Below, piece after piece: positions 33,336-45,199 of a DNA stretch of 64,000 nucleotides (positions are counted from its first letter, which is position 1; each line of letters opens with the position of its first letter). A program made the position numbers and the translations under genes. The stretch is from Phellopilus nigrolimitatus (taxonomy: Eukaryota; Basidiomycota; Agaricomycetes; Hymenochaetales; Hymenochaetaceae). Under the pieces are notes generated by a model. It was not told where the DNA came from. It saw only the letters and a list, made by a program, of their open reading frames with translations, and made no database searches. Where the stretch lies: contig JAJOHG010000006.1 in assembly GCA_021029095.1 (NCBI GenBank), forward strand, positions 992,001 to 1,056,000, read 5' to 3'.

Positions 33336-36201
33336 ATGTTCCCCCCAAGCAACCCCTCCTCGCGCCCCCCGTCGCAGCCGCCCTCGCGCCCGCGCACCCC
33401 GCTCGAGCACTTCAGGGACATGGTGAGTGGCGCGAAAGTTGCGGTGAGTCGGGCATTATTCGTGTACATGCATCGCGGATGCATGCGCGCGCCTGTGGCC
33501 GCCGGCGCGCGTCTCGGCGCGAGCGCTGCTGCAGATGAATGGGCCCGGCCGCCGAGCGGACGCACTTGCTCTGGCGCCCGTCCTGATGCTCGCGAGTCGG
33601 GAGTCGCTGATGCCGTCTTGTGTTTGCTAGGTCCACGACACCATACACCGTATCAAGCACGAAAAGGAGTCAGAGGCGCACAGGGTGAGTTCTTTCTTTC
33701 CCTGCATTCCCCTGCCATGTCCTTAAATACTGCGTCCGCAAGATCTTCCGTTCAGCCGCGGGCCACAAGCCGCAGGGCATCCTCCCGCAGACCGTCAATC
33801 CGGAAGAAGAGACCGTGCCGGGTATCGAGCACCCGGGCTCGACCGGCGTCATCTACTGCTCCGACCGCGCGATGGCGAACGGATTCAGCTACGCGTTCGT
33901 ATATTCGTCCTGACCCCTATCAGATTCAATGGAATAATGACATTATGTAACATTAAGCTTGAGCCACGAGTGGGCAAATCTCGGCCAGGGTGCGCCGGAG
34001 GTCGGCGAGCTCCCGGGCGCGCCGCCCCGGCCGTCGACTGTGGAACTTCCTCTTGACGTGAGTGTTTCTTTTATATCTCTTTTTTATTCTTCTAGCAGTA
34101 TTTCTGATGCAATGTATCATGATAGAGCCTCGAATACGCCCCGACAACGGGTGTGACAGGTACGCGCCGTCTAACCTACACAATCTGCTACTGCTCGGTT
34201 GTTGACGACTGTATCCGCAACGTAGAATTACGCGAGGCGGTCGCAAAATTGTACAATGACAATTACCGCAAGGGCATGGCGAGTCAGTATACGCATGAGA
34301 ACGTGTGTATCGTCCCTGGCGGCCGCGCAGGCCTTTCCCGCATCGCCGCGGTCATCTCCAATGTCTACTGCGTGCGTCTAGTGCTTTTATGTTCAAAAAC
34401 GTGTTGAATATTCACAACATTCTACGATGATGACAGTCGTATCAAATCCCGGACTACACTGCATACGATCAGGTCCTCGGTGCCTTCAGGCGTCTGGTCC
34501 CAATTCCTACTGCGTGAGCCTTCTGTTAGAAAAATCGATGTCGATGCAATCTTTTAATGCGTGTTCACCAGACTTGACCCCGAAGTGCGTTTCACAGCAC
34601 AGCATCCTGATTGATTATTGAATATCTCCTGCAGGACAAATACCGCCTCAACATCGAGCAGACCAAGGTATGTTATACTTTCAAGCGGTTACCCCGAATC
34701 CATTCTTATCCGTACCTTATTTTTCTTCCACTCGATAGAAAGACATCCGCTCGCAAGGTCTGTCTGTTATCCTCGCATCAAACCCGCGCAACCCCACGGG
34801 ACAGGTCATCAAGTGAGCGCAAGTCAATTACTCGCGGTGTCTGCGTTTTGCTTGATCAGCTGTTGATATATACTTTTTGTTCAGGGGCAAGGATTTGAAA
34901 AGCCTGGTCGCGCTGAGCAGGGAGTCAACGACGCTCATTCTTGATGAGGTGAATAACGATCACTTCTTACTTTCATACGATGGTATACTCAGACATTCTG
35001 GTTTGAAGTTCTACTCTTGGTACATCTATCCTGAGGAAGGCGAGGAATACGGGAAGTCGGTCTCATCGGCTTCTTATATCCAGGGTACGTGTTTTCTCTC
35101 ACTCTTGAGCAAGTCATCAGGTTGCTTATTTTCCGGTCATAACAGATGTGAACACGGTGAGAGCAATCCTTGTCACCCTGGGTAACTTGGCCTAGAAACT
35201 TAATATCTGCTATAGGACTCTGTGGTCATCGTCAACGGTCTGACAAAGGTTCGGGGTGTCGATGCTTAAAGTGAGATCTAAACAGGATGTTTACGTTTCA
35301 ACAGAACTGGCGTCTGCCTGGCTGGCGTGTATGCTGGGTTCTCGGACCCAAGAACCTCATAACTGCCCTTTCACAGTCTGGTGGGCAGGTTCATTTCAAA
35401 TTGGTCTGAGGCAAAAAGTCTGATGGTTTTCTGTGCTCGTTAGGCTCCTTCCTGGACGGTGGCGCGAACCATCCGTAAGGTCCCCACAGACCGTATTTTT
35501 CTCTAAATCTGAACTCTCGTGACAGCCTCCAGCTTGCTGCTATCCCTCTTCTTGACCCCGAGCGCGTCCAGCAAGAGAAGGTAGCTCCCCCCTCCTTGTT
35601 GATTGACTGGTGTCCTGACCGCTTTGCTCTTCCCTATTTTAGATTGCTCTGCAGAAGCACTTCAAGATGAAGCGCGACCACGTCCTGAAGCGGCTCACCA
35701 AGCTTGGGCTGAAGGTCGACGTCCCGCCGACCAGCACATTCTACATTTGGCTCAACCTGGAGCGCCTGCCGCCCCCGCTGAACAACGGACTCGTGCGTAG
35801 CCGTCATCTATTTTCCGTTTCCACTTCTTTCTTTCTTGGAAGACTGGCTCATTTCGCATCGTCTCTAGACGTTCTTCGAGGAGCTCCTCAAGGAGAAGAC
35901 GATCGTCATCCCCGGTATCTTCTTCGACATCAACCCGTCGCATCGCCGCAACCTCTTCAACTCGCCCTGCCACAGCTTCGTGCGGCTCTCGTTCGGGCCG
36001 CCCCTCGCGGACCTCGACAAGGGTACGCATTCCGTGGAATGAATATATCGAACTTAAATTGAGAGTTGTTCCCCTTCTATAGGTGTCGACGCAATCGAGC
36101 GTGTCCTCAAGCGCGCGAAGAAGGAGGGCATGAAGGTCTTCGGGCACAACTACAAGAAAAGCCTCGAGGAAAATGTCCTCGAAGAGGCCCAGCCGCACTG
36201 A
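33336..36201 (+). CDS. PLP-dependent class I/II aminotransferase
   Basis: A fold-type I aminotransferase split by about ten short introns. The start at 33336 gives a Pro/Ser/Arg-rich N terminus (MFPPSNPSSRPPSQPPSRPR). Recognisable blocks are LGQGAPEVGELPGAPPRP, SLEYAPTTGV, CIVPGGRAGLSRIAAV (cofactor phosphate region), ILASNPRNPTGQV with the conserved Asn/Pro, TLILDEFYSWYIY with the Asp and Tyr that contact the ring, and VVIVNGLTKNWRLPGWRVCW with the Schiff-base Lys. The C-terminal small domain has FVRLSFGPPL with the substrate-carboxylate Arg. The order matches aspartate/aromatic-type aminotransferases, but the amino-acid substrate cannot be told. It lies 277 bases after RIB3 in the same direction. 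Confidence 0.88.
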
Positions 36202-36501
36202 GGATCCCGAGATCTGGATTCAGTTGATCGAGCCTCGCCAGAAAAGAAGTCGATGGTTTGCGTGCAATGAACGTTGGGAGCGTAGGTTTTATTTTTGGTG
36301 CCGATGCCAGACTGTTATCACAGAACGACTCAGAAGACCGTGTATAAATTTGTACCATACGATGGAAAATGTTCCGAGCTTGCAAATTCGGTGAAAAAAG
36401 CTGGGGCCCATAGACTAAGGTTCAAATTAGCCATGAAAACGATTTATACGTGTAGACGGGAGAACACATGAACAAAGTCTGCTGTACAACCTCAGGAGTT
36501 A
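36202..36501. terminator. convergent 3' end region
   Basis: This 300-base gap lies between the stops of the aminotransferase (+) and the CWF19L1-like gene (-). It should hold both polyadenylation regions. No clear AATAAA was singled out. Confidence 0.35.
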
Positions 36502-39209
36502 TCAGCTTTGCATTGTGTCAAAGGGCGCGAACGCTTGTTTGAAGGCCTGTGCATCTGCGCGTTCCTCCGCTTCTGTTTGCGCACACGCCTTCCAGTCGAG
36601 CCGTTCCGGCACTCCGAGGATTTTGCAGAGAACCTGTCTGCGAAACAAGCCAAGGTTTAGTCGAAGAGTATATCTGCCTACAGTTAGGCCGACTCACCTC
36701 CCGAACTGGATACTGAATGGCACCTCCTGCTTGATCAAATGCACCAGTTTACGGCCGTCCGGCAGGTCCACGCGGAAGTAGTTCCCCCGCCCGCCCGCAC
36801 ACGCTTCGAGCGCCGCGTCCGGGTCGTCCTCGAACGCGACGCCCATGAGTCCGCCCTCGCTCACGAATGCGGCCTCGATGCGGCCCGCCAGGCGCGTGGG
36901 CACGGGCACGACCTGCACGTGCGCGTGCCCGCCGCGCCCGCTCAGGATGCCGACCTCGAACACGAGCGCGCCGCACCCGTGGCGCGCGTACAGCGCGCGC
37001 AGCGCGGACTTGTGCTGCTCCATCTCCGCGACGATGGGCACCGCGAGGTCCGCGGGCATCGCGCCGAGCGTCGGGTAGTGCGTGATGGGCACGATGAGCA
37101 CGTGCCCCCCGCCCGGCACCTTCGAGACGGCAGTGTTGGCGGCGTCGCCGGTGGGGATGATTTGGCCCTTTGGGAGAGTGACGTAGCACTCTGAGCCGAT
37201 GGAGACGAGCAGGTGTTTACTGTATGAAACATGAGCTTCGTGATCCTAAAGGCATCTATGAAACAATAACACATACGCAACACTCGGATTCGACAGACAA
37301 AACCAACATTCGTCCGCTGAAAAGGTATGGGTTCGAGCCACATGAGAAAAAAGAGGAGAAAAGTTTTCGGCTCACGTCCGATTTCCCTAGGAGGACCTCG
37401 ATTTCGTCCTCTTGGCTCGCGCCTGCCTTGAGAGGCCACAGGACAGTCCTGGATCAAGTGGTTCTCGCTCGCACAGGCTCGACAAACATAGCCTTGCGGC
37501 GGCCTTCGCCCACCGGAGTCGCCAGTCGCGTTTTTTTCGGGACAGTCACGAATGAGATGCCCAGGCTGTACATACAATGTCAGTGAGTCAGTCGAATGCC
37601 GATGCAAACTGACATACATACATTGTTGCAAATTTTACAGATATACCCTTCCGGCGGCTTACCGCGTTCTGGACAGTCTGAAATAAAGTGCTGCAAGATC
37701 TACTTAGTTCAATCGAAGGGTAAGCAAGTACTTTGTGTACCTCCGTCGATTCACATCTGCGGCACTTGTATCCAGGAGGCGGTTTTCCGGTCTCTCCTTT
37801 TTCTTTTCCAAATGTGTTAGCTTAAGATAGATCTATAACAAACTATAATTATTCACCATATCGAGGTCTCTTCGCTGCAGGCTGTTGTATCGCCCCGAAG
37901 ATGAAGTTTTCGACTTCAGCCATATCCACCGGACGTTTAGCGGAAGACGATCCAGAGAAATTAGCAGAAGTAAAAGGATTCGCAGTGGAATTGGCGGGCT
38001 TTATCTGCGCTGGCGCCGCAGAAGATGAAGGAGCGATCGAGAACGCGTAGAACCACTGAAAAGGGAGCGATATTAGGGGTAGAGTTTGAAAGAAAGAAAA
38101 ATAAGTTATTCTCGCCCTAGGCTTTTTTGCTGTCCCATGGTCCCCACCAAAGGCACCGAGACTGACGAACCGCGTAACGCGACCGTCTTCATCAGCCCAA
38201 GAAAATGGCTCTCTTTCCCAAAATTGCGGAGGGCTCCCCGCGCCTGTAGAGAAGTGATACTTCGGTTTTGCCTGCGTCATGATATCGTCGATCGCAGGGA
38301 CGGCGTGATTCGCCTCGAAAGCGCTCGGCGCAGAATTCGAAAAGCGGGTGACAGATGCTGGCCAGGCCTGACTAATAAGTATATCGACGAGGTGCGAGGA
38401 GACGGGCGAATTCGTGAGCGCGGCGAGGGAGGACTTGGTGTTTGAGGACGTGGAGGAAGAAGCCGTAGTGACGTTAGATAGGAGCTTTTCAACCGTTTGG
38501 GAAGAAAAGTATGGGTCCGAGAACCCCTTCAGAACAAAAGTGAGAGGTGTCCTTAAATTTGCTCATATGAGAACAAAAACAAAGAAACTTACTAGTGGTG
38601 ATTCCGTCGAGACGTATACTTGCTCATCATACAATCCTCCGAGGCAAGCTATGCGAAGGCCATGGGAGGTGGTAAGGAGACCTGATTTACCTGCAGCATC
38701 GCGTTTAGCGCGTTTTTGTTACAAGAACATAATTTGCTCACTTAGCAGGAACAAGTTTCTGCATATCTCGCTTCCAGATTCTGAGAACTTTTGGATCACG
38801 GATTGAGGGATAGGGTGGTCCCCTTGCATGACATAGCAGGGAATGGGAACTAGTAGGTTAATTGCGTGTCATGTCAGTTCAATTGTGCAACTCGTGAAGC
38901 GGCATTCATTTCTGTCTGCTGAGCTGACCTTCAATCTCGCCTTTCAGAAGTTCATCGACCTCCTTCGACGCGTCCTTGCCCTCTGGAGGTCCGAAGAAGT
39001 CGCCAACGCATAGGACGAGCTCGAACTTGCCGTGTTTCGCGTCGATAGCCTTGACTTTTGCGAAGAGCTCTCGGACGGAGCCCACGGCAGGTCCAACGGT
39101 CAACCTAAATTTCAGATAATTTGTTTGTTTGTTTATTTATTTAAAAACAAAATAGGAATATGCATGCTCACACTTTGAGAGGCATTGTCGCCGTAGTTGA
39201 GGGCGCCAT
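36502..39209 (-). CDS. CWF19L1/Drn1-like lariat-processing factor
   Basis: The family associates with post-splicing intron complexes and helps the lariat debranching enzyme. From the ATG at 39209 (MAPSTTATMPLKV) the N-terminal domain reads VRELFAKVKAIDAKHGKFELVLCVGDFFG in pieces, matching the CWF19L1 metallophosphoesterase-like domain that lacks the full metal set. VPIPCYVMQGDHPIP and SGLLTTSHGLRIACLGG follow. Three CCHC zinc knuckles are spread over small exons (CRRC..HFISDC, CKICN..HLIRDC, CRACASENHLIQDC, about 37430-37790). The C-terminal CwfJ domain has GGHVLIVPITHYP and the HIT-like GGHAHVQVVPVP, ending PFDTMQS at 36502. The 3' exons are strikingly GC-rich (36750-37130). Confidence 0.9.
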
Positions 39210-39376
39210 GGTCGAAGCAGTAAGACGTGGTGTCTATTTTTAGATACGATCAACGCGCTTCTAGAGCTACTCGGACGTGCTAGTAGGTACTTCGTGTCAA
39301 GTTGATCCCGACGAGCACGAACACGAGGGCGACGACAACGACAGCAATAACAACATATAATCGTTGCCGTTGCTGC
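39210..39376. promoter_or_regulatory. short divergent promoter between CWF19L1-like and UBX genes
   Basis: Only 167 bases separate the two ATGs, so both promoters are compact and may be shared. Upstream of the other start, inside intron 1 of the CWF19L1-like gene, lies a TTTG/TTTA repeat (39121-39142). Confidence 0.5.
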
Positions 39377-40936
39377 ATGTCGTCAATAAGTTCTGTACTT
39401 CGCACTCTATTCTACCCGTTGTCCTTTTCTTTCGGCATCATCAACCGCCTCGTCCTTTACTTTTCCTCATGGCTACCGTCCTCTAGGCGCCACCTTGCGA
39501 CAGATCCCGCCAGCGTCGCTGACCGCTGGGTACGCGAACTCGAGGAGGAGACTGGCGCAGTCAGGGAAAGCCGTCTCGCCAACGACACCACGACGGGCTC
39601 CGCGAGCGGCGCGGATGCACAGGCGGGGCCGGGCCCAAGCACGCTCAATCGTCGCACCGAGAGTGCGCGCGCCTACCGCAAACAGATCCCCGAGTTCTAT
39701 CTCGGTAGTTATGAAGCTGCGTTGTCCGAAGCGCAGAAAGAGGCGCGACCGCTGTGTGTTGTTATCGTCACTGAGGAGCACGACGATGTGCCAGACTTCA
39801 AGAGGTGCGTGGCATATTATTTTCGTGCGCTTTGCAGCGGTCGCACCTGACATTTACATGCATAGAACAACCCTTGTTGATCCAGAGTTTAACCAAATAC
39901 TAAAAAGCAATAATTTTCTCGTCTGGGGAGGTGACGTCCGAGATTACGAGGCTTCACAAGGTAGGCACGAATGCATGTGTATTTTCCTAAGTCGAGAGGC
40001 CACACTCACGTGTATTCAGCCGCTCAGAAATTAGGCGCAACAACCTACCCCTTCGTTGCCTTCGTCGGGCTTCAACCCCGAAGCGGTTCCCGCGGTTCGA
40101 CCAGTTCTCCCGTTCTCACTGTTCTCTCTCGCCACCAAGGTCCCTCTACGCCAGCGGATGCTGGCACATCTCTCTCAAGCCTCGGTCCGACCTCTGCACG
40201 CGCTCTTTGTGAACACCTCACGTCCTCGCTTCTCCCGCGTGTCTCGCCCTTCCTTGGCCGTCTGCGCAGCGCGCACGTAGAACGTCTCACGCAGCGGCGC
40301 CTGCGCGAGGAACAGGACGAAGCATTTGCGCGCGCCGCGCAGGCCGATCGTGAGCGTCTTGCGGCAAAGCTCGCGGAGGAGCGCCGCGCGCATGAGGAAA
40401 TTGAGATGCAGGAGCTACGGCGCTCTGAGGAAGAGGCAGCGAGGCAGAAGGCGCGCGAGGAGCGGGAGACGAAGGAGGCAAATAGGCTGCATTGGTATCG
40501 TTATGCGCGTAGGTGCCTGCTACCATCTGCAATAACACCTAGCAAAGACACCGTCCGAATCGGCGTACGCTTGCCTGGTGGACAACTGCAGATCCGGCAT
40601 TTCTCACCAGCTGATTCCGTTACATCTCTATACATCTTCGTCGCGACTCAGCTTATCCCCAAAGACTTACCTTCATCTGAAGACCCAAGCTCGCCACCAT
40701 CAGGTTTTCTGGCAGGCGAGGCGGGCGTCTCGGAGAAGAACTGGTCGTTCAAGCTCGCACTCGCGTATCCACGCCGGGAGGTGCGCTGGGCGGCGTCGAC
40801 GTCTCTCTCGGCCATAGAAGGCTTAAAAGGCGGCGGACAGCTCGTCATCGAGTCTATACCTGGGCAGGCCTTGGTTCCAGGAGATAATGAGCACAACCAA
40901 GGAAATGGAGACAGTGACTATGATTCGGAAGAGTAG
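39377..40936 (+). CDS. UBX-domain protein, FAF2/UBXD8 (Ubx2/Ucp10)-like
   Basis: Proteins of this family sit in the ER membrane by a hydrophobic hairpin and recruit Cdc48/p97 for protein degradation. Exons 39377-39804, 39866-39960 and 40020-40936 join to 479 residues. A hairpin-like segment (TLFYPLSFSFGIINRLVLYF) comes almost at the start. The UAS thioredoxin-like domain follows (FYLGSYEAALSEAQKEARPL, TTYPFVAFVGL), then a charged coiled coil (REEQDEAFARAAQADRERLA), then the UBX domain (VRIGVRLPGGQLQIRHF to YPRREVRW). The usual N-terminal UBA domain is absent from this start, and only 167 bases separate it from the neighbouring gene. Its last 130 or so bases are the source of the UBX fragments in units A and B, and CR3 begins about 115 bases after its stop. 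Confidence 0.88.
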
Positions 40937-41050
40937 TTTGTAGCCGCCTGTAGCCGCCTGTTGGCTTACATACACTTGTTATGTCCCGGAAACAGCCGCT
41001 TTTTTGAACTCCGAAAATACCGATAGGGCGAAGTGGCTCGTTGCTTGTGC

Positions 41051-44000
41051 ATGACGCTTGTTCATGTTCTAGTAGACACCAATCAGGAGCTCGTCCAAAT
41101 GTCTGACAGCGTACTTTCCTTAGATGAGCACTCACTAGTGGATAGTGGCTTCACCGACGATGAGCATAAAGACATGGATGATAACACCTGGTTTGCTATC
41201 AGGAAACTCAAAATCGATTTGAAGTCCCCGAGCTTGGCAGATCTTGCTACAGTAATCGCCGTCGTCGTCAATGAATCTCCAACTCCATGGCTCAAGCTGA
41301 ACGAACTCTACCGTAACAAGGACGAAGCAACGGCTCTACTCAGAAGGAACAAAACTATTGAGGCGATGTTGCGAAAGATCATGTCAAATGGAAATGGCAA
41401 AGGATCGTTCAAAGAACTACGTCAATTGCGTGGGTCTCTTGCCACGCCTCGAGCTTGGACGGAATGAATAATTAAAATTTTCAGGGATTCTGCAAGATCA
41501 AGGGCAAAACCTCCCAAAATATGAGCTCTTGGGCATAGGTAAGTTGCTTTAATAAACACGTGTAATAAGTAAAAACCCATGTCGCTCACAATTTGGAAAG
41601 GATCGCGTGCATTTTACGAGACTACATACCGTGGAACAGCGGCGGACCTTTTCCTCGATTATCTATTCCACAACGATGAACTTTTCGAGCAGCGTGAAAA
41701 CCGCGGCGGGCTTCACTATTATGCCAAAGTCCTCAGTATAGTCCAAAGCTCTGGGACAGGAAAGTCCAGAATGGTGCATGAGGTAGGATGTCGTATTTTC
41801 TTTCGAGTACACTCAACTAAAAAAAAGAAAAAATCCTGAAAGCTGGGGAAGCAGGGGAAATGCATCCTCGTATACATGAGCTTGGGATCAAGTGACTTCA
41901 CTTTTCCTCGTGGAAACATTATTCCGATTGAGCTCCTCCGTCTCTCGACCACAAATGTAACTTTGGATCCTGCTGAAAACCGTCTACTCCAGTCTCTAGG
42001 TAGCCGCTGCTATACCAAAGTGCAAAGAATCGAGGCGATTTATAGTTCATTTTTCGCAGCGATATTCCGCACCTTCGCCTCAGAAGCCGCTCAACTCCGA
42101 TTTGAATATGCCAATAAACTCGAAGAATTTCCTCGAGAATGGTACAATAGATTTTTCGGACCTGCAGCCAATGGAGTGCGATTTTTCAGATTGATGGAGA
42201 AGTTCTTTTGGGAGGTTCGCTGGTTCAATACTGGAAAATGTTCAGGAGAATCTGACTGATCTCCATCTTCTTCCAGTCGCTCGAGTCTATCACGAAATCC
42301 CTAGACGTCGGCTATCTTAGACATCTGGAGAACAAGAAGGATGAAGATCGAAGAACAATTGGACACGCCACAATGCTTAATGCTTATAATAAAACATGCG
42401 ATGAACTTCGGACTATTGGTTTAAAGGCGCCTTTACTGATCGTCTTTGACGAGGCTGCTTGGCTTGCAAACTTTCCAAAGGGTCTGGAGCACTACTCAAT
42501 CAAACAATCCCATATTCTTTGTCGAGTAATCAGTACTTTCTCTCACCACATTGAATCTCCTGTTTGGTGCATTTTTGTTTCTACAAACTCAAGAACAGGC
42601 GATTTCTCGGAACTTGCGAGGACTCGTGGGACGTATCGTGAGTTGTCTAGTACCCTTCCTTTTAAGTCCTTTTCCATTCACCGTTATACTGGTTGTCCTG
42701 TAGACTCATCTGATCGGATAAGACTCGGAGGGGAGCTTTTGTTCCGTCCTTTCACAGAGCTCGGCTTACATCAACTCGCAAAGCCTCTAAAGGACATTGA
42801 CTTGGGGCAGGTTTGGAAGTACGAAAATTTAGTCGGCTTCGGAAGACCTTTGTATGTGGATTGTCTATCCCTTCCGATACCCAGGAAAGCAATAGCTTAT
42901 ATTCTAATGACATAGGTGGGCGGCTCAGATCGCAGAAAAGCGTGATAGCGTGTACGAATTGACCGAACTCAGGCAGTCGAAGCTTGTCAAGGGACGATTT
43001 AAAGAGAAAGACGATCAATGGCTAGCCGTTATGTCCCAACGCTTTTGTCTTGACCTCGTTTCCGGCCATCTTCTGACTGTTGCCTTCGAAGAGGAGGCTG
43101 TCGCAGGCTATATGCGATATTTGACTACGACAAGCGAGAAAGGAGATATCCTCAACACGGCGTACCCAAGCGAGCCTGTTCTTTCTCAGAGCGCGGCGGA
43201 GCATTTATGGGAGTATGGGTCTGTTGATCCTTTTGTGACTCCTATCCTTGCTTTGTCAGTGAAGATTAATGAAGGAGTGATCAACAAGGTCACTGTGGGC
43301 GAGCTTGTTGCGCGCTTGCTGCTCTTGATTGCGAAAGACATCTGCGCGCGGGAGTTAGAAGTGGGCAAGGACGAATTCAGATATTGTGGAAGCGTCCGCC
43401 TCGTCACATGGCTGAAGAGGTTGTTTGGCGACGATATTTTCTCGGGGAAGGAGGAGTCTGTGGAGGAACATTTTGGTAACACCGTTATCAACTTTTCTCA
43501 TTGGGTAGGAATGGCAGAGAACATCGCCGATGAGGAAACTAATTCATATCCGTGCGTGAAGTCCTTTTACTACTCTATACTCTGGTTATATTGTTTTATT
43601 GTTCAGACACCCGGAGTGGCTACAACGCCTTTTTGTGACGACGGCTGCGATAAAATGCTGCCATGGGCAGCCGCTCATCGACAATCTCATCCCGACGTTT
43701 GACCCAGTCAAGATGGACTTCTCGAGTGTCCTCATTCAAGTAAAACACTCTTTGACTTTGAACAAAGAGCCGCTTGAGAAGATTTCATCCGAAGCGGTTG
43801 GCTTAAATCCAGAGAAACCATGTGTCATTATCCTTATGGACTTAGATGCGTCCAATTCTCCGGGAAGCCAAGATGGGATAGACGTGACGTTGAACGAAAG
43901 AGGAGAACCGCCTTGCCTTCGGATTCACGCTAAAGGTTGTGATGCAGAGACGTACAAAGGCTTGAAGGACTACACAGTCTCATCTTACATGAAAATCTTG

Positions 44001-44099
44001 CTGAAGTTACGAGAGGAACCAGCAATTGAGGGTGGCTTAAAGACGATGAGGGACCGTGCGCGGATTTTCGACCGTCGAGCCAATGTTCATTGGGAATAA
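41051..44099 (+). CDS. CR3: Crinkler-like header-NTPase-nuclease protein
   Basis: Seven exons (41051-41429, 41485-41538, 41601-41782, 41843-42214, 42277-42851, 42916-43551, 43607-44099) give 896 residues in frame. The single header begins MTLVHVLVDTNQELVQMSD and contains SPSLADLATVIAVVV. The NTPase has SSGTGKSRMVHE and LLIVFDEAAWL. The C-terminal PD-(D/E)xK-like region has GTVGELVARLLLL, QPLIDNLIP and LIQVKH. Most of the NTPase and nuclease parts are nearly identical to CR1, including intron sequences. It is the copy that lies in the intact gene order, directly after the UBX gene and before the myosin light chain. Like its paralogues it is a putative effector or self/non-self protein; no secretion signal is seen. 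Confidence 0.75.
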
Positions 44100-44336
44100 T
44101 GTTAACGTTCGTTTACATCGTCGCTGCTTTCCAATACACCTTCCTGTTACATAGCTATTTGTCGAATAGGTTAAAGACATATTCATGCAACAAGCGTTCT
44201 TGCAGAAGCCTGGCTTCGTGTGGCTGGACCTTTTGATAATGCGTATCAACATCCACCGCTGCGATCAATATCCCGTCCGCGTGATTTACAAAATCATTGG
44301 ATACTCCCTTCTCGGAGTCATTCGGTTGAGTCCGCA

Positions 44337-45199
44337 TTACTGGGTAAGAAGCCCGCGCACGAAGGTTTCATAATTGATACGGCCGTCGCTACAGAAACAA
44401 ACAAAAGTGATCAATTATGGGGACCAAATGCAAGACAGACGGAGCGATAAAGAGGAAAGACGTACGCCCCAACGTTCACACCTTTGAGTACCTCATCGAC
44501 CTCGTCCTCCGTCATCTTCTCGCCCAGCTGCGTCAGCATGTAGCGCATCTCTCCGACGCCGATATAGCCGTTTTCCTCCTTGTCGAACACCTGAAAGCTG
44601 CGAATGAACTCATCTGCGGAAGCGAAGTGTTCGGACGGGACAGTCAATGAAATTCGTATCTTAACATTGAAATACGAAAAGCGCACCGGCCGTCCCTGCC
44701 GGCTTGAACCCATCCGGCCTGTTGAGAATTGCGAGGAAAGTCTTGTAGTCGACTGATTCCATTCATTGCCATGGTCCAAAAATGCGGTTTCCGGGGCATC
44801 GAAGGTTCGAGTAGCGTGTTCAAAGTCAGCGCTTCTCCTCTCTGTCTGGCACGTCGAGGACGCACCATCCCTCGGGGCCGTGGAGACGATCTCCGCGATC
44901 TGTGCCTCCGTCGGATTCTGTCCGAGCGCGCGTAGAAGGTTGCCGAGCGTCTCGCGCGGGACCGCGCCGGTCCCCCTCTTGTCGTACAGCGCAAACGCCT
45001 CCTTGTATTCTGTGCGCCGCGCAGAGAAACGGAAGAGATGGGCGGGTTCAGATCACTGCAGATTAACGCGCGCTCGCGGTTTGCACGCGCGGCGCGGTTG
45101 GTCGAAGAATGCGCGTCTCACCTGCGTTATCGCTCTGTATGCACACTTGTCAGTGTCTCTCCTTCGTATTACCAGCAAAAAAATCTGCACGCTCACCAT
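44337..45199 (-). CDS. essential myosin light chain (Cdc4/Mlc1-like EF-hand protein)
   Basis: This light chain binds IQ motifs of type II and V myosins in cytokinesis. The first coding exon is only the ATG (45197-45199) followed by GTGAGC. A 13-nt microexon (45122-45134) supplies SDNA, and the joined start reads MSDNAEYKEAFALYDKRGTG. Further exons give LLRALGQNPTEAQIAEIVSTAPR, VDYKTFLAILNRPDGFKPAG, FIRSFQVFDKEENGYIGVGE and LGEKMTEDEVDEVLKGV, ending DGRINYETFVRGLLTQ. FQVFDKE..GYIGVGE with ILNRPDGF is typical of Cdc4/Mlc1 and separates it from calmodulin. The EF-hand loops lack several calcium ligands, as in that family. Confidence 0.88.

Larger units (their letters stand above)
31841..44330. 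repeat. duplicated unit C (complete form: RIB3 to CR3)
   Basis: This unit shares its left edge (RIB3 promoter) and right part (UBX 3' end, CR gene, 3' flank) with A and B, but still contains the whole of RIB3, the aminotransferase, the CWF19L1-like gene and the full UBX gene. Similarity to the CR 3' flanks of A and B continues, weakening, to about 44330, right at the stop of the myosin light chain. It is most simply the ancestral arrangement. Confidence 0.8.

Noticed and set aside
36739..37194. Long plus-strand frames opposite the CWF19L1-like C terminus
   Set aside because: They are Ala/Arg/His-rich translations of GC-rich coding sequence on the other strand, which carries the HVQVVP motif.
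37320..37345. GGTTCGAGCC, resembling a tRNA T-loop
   Set aside because: It lies in an intron of the CWF19L1-like gene and has no acceptor stem or anticodon arm around it.
40937..41050. Possible splicing of the full UBX gene into CR3, as predicted for CR1
   Set aside because: The UBX stop at 40934-40936 is kept, and the position equal to the CR1 donor reads CATACACTTG, with no GT donor, so no fusion is supported in unit C.
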